From Lachnospiraceae bacterium UBA5895 (GTDB lineage: Bacteria > Bacillota > Clostridia > Lachnospirales > Lachnospiraceae), in assembly GCA_002431915.1 (NCBI GenBank), contig DJEP01000061.1, positions 1 through 37,434 on the forward strand: DNA of 37,434 nt, in the 5' to 3' direction. Position 1 is the first letter of the stretch, and each line of letters opens with the position of its first letter. The notes below the pieces were generated by a model. The model had not been told where the DNA came from and made no database searches. It saw only the letters and a program-made list of their open reading frames with translations. Positions 1 through 7,533 of the stretch are shown here, one piece after another. The position numbers were made by a program, and so were the translations under genes.

Positions 1-110
1 CGATTTGTGCGCAAGCGCCCATCGCTGTCTTCACTATGCCTATGCGCGGCTCATTGCTCGCGTAACTTTCCATTTACATTAGAAACGGAAAGTCATGTTG
101 TCTCGCTCCA
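1..110. other. Gene-free left edge with small hairpins
   Basis: No coding frame is supported here. Two small self-complementary stretches are visible: GCGC-AA-GCGC near the left edge, and a 7-bp stem ACTTTCC (65-71) with GGAAAGT (87-93) just before the promoter at 111. The second could end transcription from the left, but it has no T tract. The sequence is cut by the window, so its left context is unknown. Confidence 0.35.
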
Positions 111-139
111 TTGACTTGTTGTATACTTATTTCTATAGT
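111..139 (+). promoter_or_regulatory. Sigma-A promoter of the truncated ABC-F gene
   Basis: TTGACT (111-116), a 17-bp spacer and TATAGT (134-139) form a near-consensus vegetative promoter. It lies about 40 bp before the GTG start at 180, which has GGAG upstream at 171-174. The promoter looks intact although the gene it serves is broken, so it may now drive the MATE gene at 606. Confidence 0.7.
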
Positions 140-179
140 AATTTATTGACGGGCAAGTAGTGCCTGCATAGGAGCAAAA

Positions 180-539
180 GTGAGATATCAGATCAGACAT
201 GCAAAAGTCCAGTATGGCGGAGATGTCATCCTGGAGGATGTGAATTTTGAAATACATGACAATGAGAAAATCGCAGTGGTAGACCGCAACGGCTGCGGTA
301 AGACTACGCTTCTGAAACTCATCGCAGGGGATCTGACCATGAGCAATTCGGACAGCGATGAAGACTGCGGCATCACCATGGCGGGACGGCAGGAGATCGG
401 GTTCTTACGGCAGGTGAATTTCATCGACACAGAAGTAACCGTGGAAGAAGAAATCAAAAAAGCTTTCGCCCCGGTATTTGCCTGCGAAGAACGGATGCAT
501 GAACTGGAAGAACTGGATGCGGATGCGGACGAGTCGTAG
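180..539 (+). pseudogene. Truncated ABC-F ATPase (N-terminal remnant)
   Basis: The reading frame starts with GTG and encodes 119 residues resembling the first part of an ABC-F protein (duplicated cytoplasmic ATPase, ribosome-associated translation factor or antibiotic resistance type). The core YGGDVILEDVNFEI is followed by a Walker A-like DRNGCGKTT. The family consensus is GxNGxGKS/T, so the first glycine has become aspartate. The frame stops after about 119 residues in an acidic stretch, well before the signature motif, Walker B and the whole second ATPase domain; intact members have roughly 500-640 residues. I read it as a decayed remnant after a deletion. A complete Uup-type ABC-F gene lies at 33726-35543. 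Confidence 0.75.
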
Positions 540-605
540 GATTGTGAGACGAAAGAGACATCCGAATAGGCAGAATCATACGAACATTATAGGAAATACT
601 TTACC

Positions 606-1940
606 ATGGCACGAGAACGAGACCTTACAACCGGCAGCATCACAGCCGGTCTCTGGGCGTTTGCCCTGCCCCTGATGCTGGGGAATGTGATGCAGCAATT
701 TTATAATCTGGTGGACACCTGGGTGGTGGGTCGCTATATCGGAGACAACGCACTGGCAGCAGTAGGCTCCTCTTACACGTTGATGACCTTTCTGGCTTCA
801 GTTATCATAGGCATGTGTCTGGGAAGCGGCTCTTATCTGTCTATGGCTTACGGAAGAAAAGAAATGGATGCCATCCGGGGAGGGCTGTTTCAGTCTTTTA
901 CCCTGATTGGTATACTGACACTGCTTATTATGGGAATCTTTTATGCAGCATTAAATCCCATCATCCACCTGTTACAGGTGCCGGAAGAGACCTTCGCGGA
1001 CATGCGCACCTATCTGTTTTATGTATTTTTTGGCTTTTTTGCAACCTTTTTATATAACTATTTTTCCAATGTGTTAAGATCTATGGGAAATTCGGTGATT
1101 CCGCTGATTTTCCTGGGGATTTCCGTGGTTCTGAATGTATTTCTGGATCTGTATTGCGTGTTGGAACTGCATATGGGAATCAAAGGGGCGGCGATTGCCA
1201 CAGTGATTGCTCAGACAGTTTCCGGAATCGGCATTTTATGTTATTTCCTGATTGCATATCCCGAACTTCGGATTCGGAGGGAAGACAGGAACTGGAACAA
1301 AGAGCGCCTGCGTACCATCCTCTCCCTGTCCGGTTTTACCTGTTTACAGCAGTCGGTGATGAACTTCGGCATCCTGATGGTGCAGGGCATCGTCAACAGC
1401 TTCGGTGCCAACGTCATGGCAGCCTTTGCGGTAGCAGTGAAGATCGATACCATTGCCTACATGCCGGTGCAGGATTTCGGCAATGCGTTCTCGGTATTTG
1501 TGGCACAGAATTTCGGTGCGGAGAAAAAAGAACGAATAAAGCAGGGAATCCGCAGTGCCACCCTCAGCGTACTGGTATTCTGCATCGTTATCAGTACGGC
1601 GGTATTTGCTCTGGCGGAACTGCTGATGCGTATTTTTGTAGACCGAACCAGTACGGAAGTCGTAGCGGTGGGCGTACAGTACCTGAGGATTGAGGGCGCG
1701 TTTTATTTAGGAATCGGTATTTTGTTCCTGCTCTACGGCTACTACCGCGCGGTGAATAAACCGCTGATGTCGGTGGTGCTTACGGTGGTATCACTGGGAA
1801 CCCGCGTCCTGCTTGCTTATGTCCTGTCGGGGATTACAGCAATCGGCGTCATCGGCATCTGGGTGGCTATTCCCATCGGATGGTTCCTGGCAGATGCTGT
1901 GGGAATGGTGTATTACATCGAAAAAGAGAAGCTGCGTTAG
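606..1940 (+). CDS. MATE family multidrug/Na+ efflux transporter
   Basis: This 444-residue polytopic membrane protein belongs to the MATE family, which exports drugs or metabolites in exchange for Na+ or H+. The N-terminus has the typical short amphipathic lead (DLTTGSITAGLWAFALPLM) followed by NVMQQFYNLVDTWVVGRYIG, the conserved first-helix signature. The usual two halves of six helices follow, and the second half starts near residue 240 (CLQQSVMNFGILMVQG). The length matches the family (about 440-460). Start: ATG with AGGA about 11 bp upstream. It follows an ABC-F remnant and ends inside its own terminator hairpin. Substrate cannot be inferred. Two more MATE genes are in the window (4020 and 30325). 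Confidence 0.93.
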   Translation: MARERDLTTGSITAGLWAFALPLMLGNVMQQFYNLVDTWVVGRYIGDNALAAVGSSYTLMTFLASVIIGMCLGSGSYLSMAYGRKEMDAIRGGLFQSFTLIGILTLLIMGIFYAALNPIIHLLQVPEETFADMRTYLFYVFFGFFATFLYNYFSNVLRSMGNSVIPLIFLGISVVLNVFLDLYCVLELHMGIKGAAIATVIAQTVSGIGILCYFLIAYPELRIRREDRNWNKERLRTILSLSGFTCLQQSVMNFGILMVQGIVNSFGANVMAAFAVAVKIDTIAYMPVQDFGNAFSVFVAQNFGAEKKERIKQGIRSATLSVLVFCIVISTAVFALAELLMRIFVDRTSTEVVAVGVQYLRIEGAFYLGIGILFLLYGYYRAVNKPLMSVVLTVVSLGTRVLLAYVLSGITAIGVIGIWVAIPIGWFLADAVGMVYYIEKEKLR

Positions 1941-1955
1941 GCAGCTTCTCTTTTT
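1921..1955. terminator. Intrinsic terminator overlapping the MATE stop codon
   Basis: A perfect 15-bp inverted repeat (1921-1935 with 1941-1955) has a 5-base loop and ends in five Ts. It begins inside the last codons of the MATE gene, whose stop codon lies in the loop. The A-rich left end makes it able to work on both strands, so it could also stop transcription coming from the right. Confidence 0.9.
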
Positions 1956-1969
1956 CGTTCCATTATGTA

Positions 1970-2101
1970 CTATTGCGGTCTCTCCGCTTTCATTTTTCGT
2001 TTTGCTTCGTACATCTTTGCATCTGCTTCCTGAACAATATCTTCCATGGGGCGTGACATATTGTGGATTAAGACGGAATAGCCCATAGCGACAGTGATGG
2101 G
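1970..2101 (-). pseudogene. C-terminal remnant of a GGDEF (diguanylate cyclase) domain
   Basis: Read on the minus strand, about 43 codons give ITVAMGYSVLI, then EADAKMYEAKRKMKAERPQ and a stop. This matches the end of GGDEF domains: the (V/I)S-x-G-x-A strand, and the final helix with A-D-x-x-(M/L)-Y-x-A-K. The GGDEF active-site loop and everything upstream are missing. An in-frame stop sits immediately upstream, where a hairpin-rich element begins at 2098. There is no start codon with a ribosome site, so this is a fossil and makes no cyclic-di-GMP. Confidence 0.7.
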
Positions 2102-2199
2102 ATGCTAATCCCACGATATGCGAATAGAGGGTAGGATTGTGGGAGTGCGTAGCACGGAACAATCCGTAGGCATCAAAGTCGGGGGCTTTTGACCCCGAC
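2098..2199. repeat. Compact element of three consecutive hairpins
   Basis: Three stem-loops sit back to back in 102 bp: TGGGAT/ATCCCA (2098-2103 with 2108-2113), GGATTGT/ACAATCC (2134-2140 with 2159-2165) enclosing GTGC/GCAC (2145-2148 with 2152-2155), and GTCGGGG/CCCCGAC (2178-2184 with 2193-2199). The first hairpin abuts the truncated GGDEF fragment, so the element sits at the break point of that gene. No protein is encoded. It could be a dispersed intergenic repeat or a structured RNA end. The last stem lacks a good T tract on the plus strand. Confidence 0.45.
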
Positions 2200-2280
2200 A
2201 TCATTATAATAAGAATATCCTATAAAAGTCAATGTTCGCGTGACACATACAAAAGATTTCATATAAAAGACAATTTATTA

Positions 2281-2309
2281 TTGCATGTCGAAATAAAGTG
2301 TGCTATTGT
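2281..2309 (+). promoter_or_regulatory. Promoter of the glycine riboswitch-AGCS transcript
   Basis: TTGCAT (2281-2286), a 17-bp spacer and TATTGT (2304-2309) give a plausible sigma-A promoter. Its start point near 2316 would place the whole riboswitch in the leader of the symporter mRNA, about 220 nt before the start codon. Confidence 0.55.
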
Positions 2310-2326
2310 ATCATTATTGCCGCGGT

Positions 2327-2460
2327 AACGTGGTAAAGGTTTACTCTGGAGAGTCTTTCTGCGGAACATTATTTTTTTGACGGTTTCGTATAGAAGGCGC
2401 CGAAGGTGTACGGCAGCGGTCGCTGACAATCTCTCAGGCAAAAGGACAGAGCACCAACGT
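2327..2460 (+). promoter_or_regulatory. Glycine riboswitch (single aptamer)
   Basis: The conserved glycine-aptamer core is present in order: ACTCTGGAGAGT (2343-2354), GCGCCGAAGGTG (2398-2407 region) and AATCTCTCAGGCAAAAGGAC followed by AGAG up to about 2450. Only one core is visible, so this is a singlet rather than the common tandem form. ACGTGGT (2328-2334) can pair with ACC-ACGT (2453-2460, one bulged A). That fits the peripheral stem that replaces the second aptamer in singlets. The same 3' segment can instead fold locally as GCAC-CAAC-GTGC. A later hairpin, CGTCAC/GTGACG (2504-2520), directly abuts the ribosome site GGAGGAGAGG. Translation control through that hairpin is an inference. 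The downstream gene is an alanine/glycine symporter, a known target class. Confidence 0.92.
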
Positions 2461-2534
2461 GCTTATTCCCGTTCTCTTCGGAAGAAATCAATCTACTATA
2501 GTACGTCACAAAAAGTGACGGGAGGAGAGGGAAT

Positions 2535-3947
2535 ATGTTAGAAACAATTAGCAACTTTCTGAGTACAGTGGATGATTTCGTCTGGGGCATCCCCCTGATC
2601 GTCCTGATTCTGGCCACAGGTCTTTTTCTTACGACCAGACTTCATTTTTTGCAGATCACGAAGCTACCCCATGCAATCAGACACTTAATTGCCAATGAGA
2701 AGACAGGCGAAGACGGAGAAGTATCCAGCTTTGCAGCCCTGTGTACCGCATTGTCTGCCACCATCGGAACCGGTAATATTGTAGGCGTGGCAACGGCTAT
2801 TGTGGCGGGTGGTCCCGGAGCTCTGTTCTGGATGTGGATAGCAGCATTGGTAGGAACGGCGACGAAGTATTCCGAGTGTCTGCTGGCTGTGAAATACCGT
2901 GTGGTAGCTGAGGACGGACACATCATCGGCGGACCTTTCTACTATATCGAGAACGGTATGGGAAAGAACTGGAAATGGCTGGCGAAGATCTTCGCTTTCC
3001 TGGGTGTGTGCGTGGGTCTGTTCGGTATCGGAACCTTTACCCAGATCAACGGTATCACCAGTGCGGTACATAATTTCTTCGATGCAAACAATGCACATAC
3101 CGTACAGCTCTTCGGCATGGATTATTCCTGGAGCGTTGTAATCTCCGGAATCCTTTTGACCATCTGCGTGGCTCTGGTAGTCATCGGCGGATTAAAGCGT
3201 ATCTCCACCGTGGCACAGGTCATTGTTCCTTTTATGGCAGTGACTTATGTGGTAGCCTGCCTGCTAGTACTGATCTTTAATGTAACTGCAATTCCTTCCG
3301 CTATCGTGACCATCGTTCAGAGTGCGTTCGGTATGCGTGCCGTAGCCGGTGGCGCTCTGGGTGCGATCCTCATGGCAATGCAGAAAGGTATTGCAAGAGG
3401 TATCTTCTCCAACGAGGCAGGTATCGGTAGCGCACCTATCGCAGCGGCTGCAGCACAGACCGATTCTCCTGCCAAGCAGGGACTGATCTCTATGATGGGT
3501 ACCATCATTGATACTCTGATCATTTGTACTATGACCGGTCTTACTATCGTAATCACCGATTCCTGGAATGTAGGTCTGGACGGTGTGGATGTTACCACCA
3601 GAGCTTTCCAGCAGGGTCTGCCTTTCAACAGTTCCATCGCATCCTTTATTCTGATGGTCTGCCTGGTATTCTTTGCATTTACCACCATCCTCGGATGGGA
3701 TTACTACAGTGAGAGATGCCTGGAGTACCTGATCGGTCAGAAACCGAAGGCAATCAGGGCATACCGTTGGCTCTACATTGCCTGCGTATTCATCGGACCC
3801 TACATGACTGTTAAGGCAGTATGGACCATCGCAGATATCTTCAACGGTCTGATGGCGATTCCGAACCTGATCGCACTGCTGGCATTAAACGGTGTGGTTG
3901 TGGCTGAGACCAAGAAATACCTTGACAATGCCAGAAAAAAGTTTTAA
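2535..3947 (+). CDS. Sodium:alanine/glycine symporter (AGCS family)
   Basis: This 470-residue membrane protein of the alanine or glycine:cation symporter family imports small neutral amino acids with Na+. It shows the family's N-terminal WGIPLIVLILATGLFLT helix, the signature region ALSATIGTGNIVGVATAI near residues 71-88, GGPFYYIENGMG, and the NEAGIGSAPIAAAAAQTD motif near residues 294-311. About ten to eleven hydrophobic segments are visible. The start is ATG behind a very strong GGAGGAGAGGG site. The leader holds a glycine riboswitch, so glycine is the likely regulator and probably a substrate. Whether it acts in uptake or in relief of glycine excess cannot be told from the sequence. Confidence 0.95.
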   Translation: MLETISNFLSTVDDFVWGIPLIVLILATGLFLTTRLHFLQITKLPHAIRHLIANEKTGEDGEVSSFAALCTALSATIGTGNIVGVATAIVAGGPGALFWMWIAALVGTATKYSECLLAVKYRVVAEDGHIIGGPFYYIENGMGKNWKWLAKIFAFLGVCVGLFGIGTFTQINGITSAVHNFFDANNAHTVQLFGMDYSWSVVISGILLTICVALVVIGGLKRISTVAQVIVPFMAVTYVVACLLVLIFNVTAIPSAIVTIVQSAFGMRAVAGGALGAILMAMQKGIARGIFSNEAGIGSAPIAAAAAQTDSPAKQGLISMMGTIIDTLIICTMTGLTIVITDSWNVGLDGVDVTTRAFQQGLPFNSSIASFILMVCLVFFAFTTILGWDYYSERCLEYLIGQKPKAIRAYRWLYIACVFIGPYMTVKAVWTIADIFNGLMAIPNLIALLALNGVVVAETKKYLDNARKKF

Positions 3948-3970
3948 AAAAGTTCTGTAGCCCTATAATA

Positions 3971-3994
3971 CGGAGAAAATTCAGGTTTTCTCCG
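3971..3994. terminator. Hairpin between the symporter and MATE genes
   Basis: A 9-bp stem CGGAGAAAA (3971-3979) and TTTTCTCCG (3986-3994) with a 6-base loop follows the symporter stop. Four Ts are inside the stem and the downstream flank is A-rich, so it is a weak terminator at best. It may also be an mRNA-processing or attenuation hairpin in front of the MATE gene 25 bp later. Confidence 0.45.
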
Positions 3995-4019
3995 GAAAAT
4001 AGATGTGAGGAACTATTAT

Positions 4020-5372
4020 ATGAAAGATCTTACAAAGGGCAGACCGTCAGTATTGATACTGACGTTTGCCCTTCCTATTTTTTTAGCCAATTTATTACAG
4101 CTGACCTACAGTCTGGTAGATACCCGTATCGTTGGATCGTATCTGGGAGACAGTGCACTGGCGGCCGTGGGTGCCACCACGACACTGAGCAATCTGATCG
4201 TGCAGTTCTTAATGGGAATGTGCAACGGTTTTGCCATTATCTCTGCGCAGCATTTCGGCGCAAAAGATATGGTCAAATTGCGGAAATCTCTGGGAAATGC
4301 GCTGGTGCTGGGAACTGTGGTGGCGATAGTCATGACGGTGACGGGACTTTTGTTCCTACAGCCGATCCTGCGTTTTTTAAATGTACCGGCGGATCTGTCG
4401 GATACCGCAGCACAGTATGTGGCAGTGATTATTGCCGGACTGGTCATTACTTTATTATATGATGTGCTATCCGCAACCTTAAGAGCCATCGGCGATACTG
4501 TGACACCACTGATCGTTCTGGCAATCTCCGTTACCATGAATATCGGCGGTGATCTGTTCTTTATCGTCGTGCTGAAAGCGGGTGTCCGGGGGGCGGCGAT
4601 TGCTACTGTGCTGTCCCAATGCGTGGCAGTGGTGGTGTGTGCAATATATTTATGGAAGAAATACGAGATTCTGCGTATCGGCAGAGAGGATCTGAAGCTT
4701 GCGAAGGATGGAATGATCCGCAATATGTTAAGCTCCGGTCTCTCTATGGGATTCATGAGTTCCCTGGTCAATATCGGTACACTGACGCTGCAGACTTCTA
4801 TTAACAAGCTGGGGCAGAATATTATCATTGCCCATACGGCAGCACGTAAGATCTCGGAGATTTTCATGATCATGTTCAGCGTCTTCGGTCAGACCATGGC
4901 GACCTATTGCGGTCAGAACCTGGGGGCAGGCAAAATCGACCGGATCCGCAGAGGAATTCTGCTAGCGACCGGTTATACCTGCATCTGGTGTACACTTAAC
5001 ATTGTGACCGCTTATATCATCGGTGACTGGCTGGTATGGCTGGTCACCGGCAGCGAAAATCCGGAAGTGATCTACAATGCTACATTATATCTGAAGGTGG
5101 ATACACTGTTCTACTATGTGACCGCGGTAATCTGTATTGTGAGAAACTCCATGCAGGGACTGGGAGAGCGGATCATACCGCTGATCTCCAGTTCCCTGGA
5201 AATGATAGGAAAAATTGTGATTGCGGCGACTCTGGTTCCTATGTTCGGTTACCTGGGTGTCATCGCGTCGGAACCTATTGTGTGGTTCATCATGATCATT
5301 CCGCTTTTGATCAAAATTTTCCGTATGCCACTTTGGAAACAACAAAAAAACTTAACGTTTTCGCAAATATAA
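4020..5372 (+). CDS. MATE family efflux transporter
   Basis: This MATE family exporter has about 450 residues and the MKDLTKGRPSVLILTFALPIF lead, then LTYSLVDTRIVGSYLGDSALAAVG in the first helix pair. The second half begins near residue 240 (GLSMGFMSSLVNIGTLTLQ), and the helix pattern of twelve segments is normal. I chose ATG 4020 because GTGAGG (4005-4010) sits 9 bp before it and looks like the ribosome site; a GTG at 4005 would add five residues. It lies 72 bp after the symporter gene on the same strand, so co-transcription is possible if the hairpin at 3971 is leaky. The last codons are AT-rich and contain the first of three AACGTT motifs. Confidence 0.92.
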   Translation: MKDLTKGRPSVLILTFALPIFLANLLQLTYSLVDTRIVGSYLGDSALAAVGATTTLSNLIVQFLMGMCNGFAIISAQHFGAKDMVKLRKSLGNALVLGTVVAIVMTVTGLLFLQPILRFLNVPADLSDTAAQYVAVIIAGLVITLLYDVLSATLRAIGDTVTPLIVLAISVTMNIGGDLFFIVVLKAGVRGAAIATVLSQCVAVVVCAIYLWKKYEILRIGREDLKLAKDGMIRNMLSSGLSMGFMSSLVNIGTLTLQTSINKLGQNIIIAHTAARKISEIFMIMFSVFGQTMATYCGQNLGAGKIDRIRRGILLATGYTCIWCTLNIVTAYIIGDWLVWLVTGSENPEVIYNATLYLKVDTLFYYVTAVICIVRNSMQGLGERIIPLISSSLEMIGKIVIAATLVPMFGYLGVIASEPIVWFIMIIPLLIKIFRMPLWKQQKNLTFSQI

Positions 5373-5442
5373 GTAGTATCATGCTTAACGTTGAGTAAAA
5401 ATAGCCAAAAAACTTGTTACATTACTTGTCATTTTGTCGAAT

Positions 5443-5470
5443 TGTATTGCTATAAGGAAAATGATACAAT
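5443..5470 (+). promoter_or_regulatory. Candidate promoter of the first chemoreceptor gene
   Basis: TTGTAT (5443-5448), a 16-bp spacer and TACAAT (5465-5470) resemble a sigma-A promoter about 75 bp before the start. No clear sigma-D (flagellar) promoter was recognised. The surrounding 172-bp gap is AT-rich and carries AACGTT motifs at 5354, 5387 and 5493. Confidence 0.45.
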
Positions 5471-5544
5471 GATTTTACCGAGAAAATACTTAAACGTTTT
5501 CGAGATGGATCTAATGTGACGAAGTCTTTTACAGAAAGGCAGAT

Positions 5545-7326
5545 GTGGTAAGTATGAAGAAGGCAGAGAACAAGAAAACGGAAGTAAAAGGGAATGTAGT
5601 AAAACGGGAAAAAAAGAAGAGAAAGCCTTTTTTCACTATCTCCAAGAAGATCCTATCATTGAGTCTGCTGCCAATGATTATTGTGTGCGCACTGGTTGCA
5701 ACCGTGGGCTCCAGAGCTTTGGAAGCAGGCATCGAGGAACAGATCGAAAAAGCATTACAGATCGTAGGAGTCAGTGTAGATGAGACATATACGAACCTGT
5801 ATGAAGGCGATTACAGCAGAGATAAGGGCGGAAAGGTGCGCAAGGGAAGCACAGCAATCTCCGGTGAGACACAATTAATCGACGGATTACAGGAGAAGAC
5901 GGGATTCCAGGTGTCTTTCCTGTATGGGAATATGCGTCTGATCACAACGCTGACGAAACCGGAGGGCGGTCGTATCAACGGTACCGGTCTGGAACCGGAG
6001 ATTTATGAACAGATCCAGACCGGAGAGCCGCTGTTCCTTAAGGATTGTAATATCTCTGAAGTGGACTACTATGTGTATTATCAGCCGCTGATCAACTCTG
6101 ACGGTTCAGTGATCGGGGCCATCGAGGTGGCAACGCCGGTGCAGGGCGTACAGGACACGATTCATACGCAGGTGAAGGATATTATCCTGATCGCCGTGGT
6201 ATGTGTTCTTGTAGCGGCGGCATTGGTAAGTGTATTGTCGCGCAGCATGGTGAAGACCATGAAGAAGACGAAACATTTCCTGGGCAGGATCGTGAATGGA
6301 GAACTGGATGTAGAACCGGATGAAAAGCAGTGCCGGAAAAAGGACGAACTGGGAGACGTCTACCGGATCTCTGTGAAACTGCAGAAGACGCTGCGCACCA
6401 TCGTGACGGATATCAAGGATTCTGCGGATGATCTGACAGCATCTTCCAACAAACTGATCAAGATGGCGCAGGATACCCAGGAATCCGTCAATGATGTATA
6501 CCAGGCGGTAGGGGAGATCTCTGAGGGTGCCAGGAACCAGGCGAATGAGACCTCGGATGCCAATGCGAACGTGGTACGTATCGGCGAACAGATTGAGTAT
6601 ATCTCCGATGAAGTGAATTCTCTGACGGATTATGCCGGACGGATGGCAGAAGCGGAGAAAGCTTCCGAAGAGATCATGAAGGAACTGAACAACTCCAACG
6701 AGAGCACCAAGGAATCTGTCCTGCGGGTAGCGGAACAGATCACGGATATGAACGGAGCAATCCAGAATATTACCAAGGCGGTATCCATGATTCAGGATAT
6801 TGCGGATGAGACAGATCTGCTGTCATTGAATGCCAGCATTGAAGCAGCCAGAGCCGGGGAAGCGGGAAGGGGCTTCGCAGTGGTGGCAGAGCAGATCAGT
6901 AAGCTGGCAGACCAGTCCAAGCGCTCCGCAACCGAGATCGAGCAGATCATCAAAAATATCATGGAATCCTCCGGCAGAATGGTGGAGATCATGGGAGAAG
7001 TGGAAGCCAACATGAACCACCAGCAGAGCAAATTAGAGGAGACCGGTGTGAAGACTGCGGCGGTAGCGGACGGCGTAGAGAATTCCCTGCATCATATCGG
7101 CGGTATCCGGGAGAAGATGGATGTGTTAGGACAGTCCGGAAGTGCGATCCGCGATGTAGTGGAAGGACTGTCGACAATTTCCGAACAGAATGCGGCATCT
7201 GCAGACAGTACCATGCAGGCAGCTCATGGCATGAGCGATACCATGACAGAACTGATGACTTCCTCCGAGAACCTGTTGGCATTGGCGGATAAGTTGGAAA
7301 AGGTACTGGATGTTTTCAAGGTATAA
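5545..7326 (+). CDS. Methyl-accepting chemotaxis protein with extracellular Cache-like sensor
   Basis: This 593-residue chemoreceptor has a basic cytoplasmic N-tail (residues 1-30), TM1 (about 36-56), an extracellular region of about 150 residues with a Cache-like pattern (TGFQVSFLYGN, then YYVYYQPLINSDGSVIGAIEV), TM2 (about 212-232), HAMP (about 233-285) and the cytoplasmic signalling coiled coil. The conserved hairpin tip DLLSLNASIEAARAGEAGRGF lies near residues 425-445 and would contact CheA/CheW. No C-terminal CheR-tethering pentapeptide is seen. Start: GTG 5545 has AAAGG 5 bp upstream, and ATG 5554 is an alternative. Ligand unknown. No other che genes are in the window, so it is an orphan receptor locus. 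Confidence 0.93.
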   Translation: MVSMKKAENKKTEVKGNVVKREKKKRKPFFTISKKILSLSLLPMIIVCALVATVGSRALEAGIEEQIEKALQIVGVSVDETYTNLYEGDYSRDKGGKVRKGSTAISGETQLIDGLQEKTGFQVSFLYGNMRLITTLTKPEGGRINGTGLEPEIYEQIQTGEPLFLKDCNISEVDYYVYYQPLINSDGSVIGAIEVATPVQGVQDTIHTQVKDIILIAVVCVLVAAALVSVLSRSMVKTMKKTKHFLGRIVNGELDVEPDEKQCRKKDELGDVYRISVKLQKTLRTIVTDIKDSADDLTASSNKLIKMAQDTQESVNDVYQAVGEISEGARNQANETSDANANVVRIGEQIEYISDEVNSLTDYAGRMAEAEKASEEIMKELNNSNESTKESVLRVAEQITDMNGAIQNITKAVSMIQDIADETDLLSLNASIEAARAGEAGRGFAVVAEQISKLADQSKRSATEIEQIIKNIMESSGRMVEIMGEVEANMNHQQSKLEETGVKTAAVADGVENSLHHIGGIREKMDVLGQSGSAIRDVVEGLSTISEQNAASADSTMQAAHGMSDTMTELMTSSENLLALADKLEKVLDVFKV

Positions 7327-7380
7327 TTGTTCTGAAAGGGCGTCGGAACCAATCCGACAGGGAGATAAATATCATATAGA

Positions 7381-7428
7381 AAAAATACAGCGTTGCCTGA
7401 CTATTGAGAAAAACAACGCTGTATTTTT
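7381..7428. terminator. Intrinsic terminator after the first chemoreceptor
   Basis: A perfect 15-bp inverted repeat (7381-7395 with 7414-7428) closes an 18-base loop and ends in TATTTTT. With A-tract and T-tract at its two ends it can act on both strands. It separates the transcription units of the two chemoreceptors. Confidence 0.88.
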
Positions 7429-7439
7429 ATGCAGTTTTA

Positions 7440-7468
7440 TTGACTGTGGAAAAAGCTTGATTTACAAT
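7440..7468 (+). promoter_or_regulatory. Promoter of the second chemoreceptor gene
   Basis: TTGACT (7440-7445), a 17-bp spacer and TACAAT (7463-7468) form a near-consensus sigma-A promoter, 65 bp before the ATG. It starts 12 bp after the preceding terminator, which supports an independent transcription unit. Confidence 0.75.
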
Positions 7469-7533
7469 AAGATAGAGTAAAATTTTGTGACAGAACAGCA
7501 GGCGGATTGACAAAAAAGGGGGAATAAATACGA

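Noticed and set aside
1791..2204. 137-codon minus-strand frame across the MATE end and the hairpin element
   Set aside because: It crosses a terminator and uses a different frame from the GGDEF remnant, which has recognisable similarity.
2281..2534. Tandem (two-aptamer) glycine riboswitch
   Set aside because: Only one copy of the conserved core could be found between the promoter and the start codon.
4106..4873. 255-codon open frame antisense to the second MATE gene
   Set aside because: It has no family similarity and lies entirely inside a clear transporter gene.
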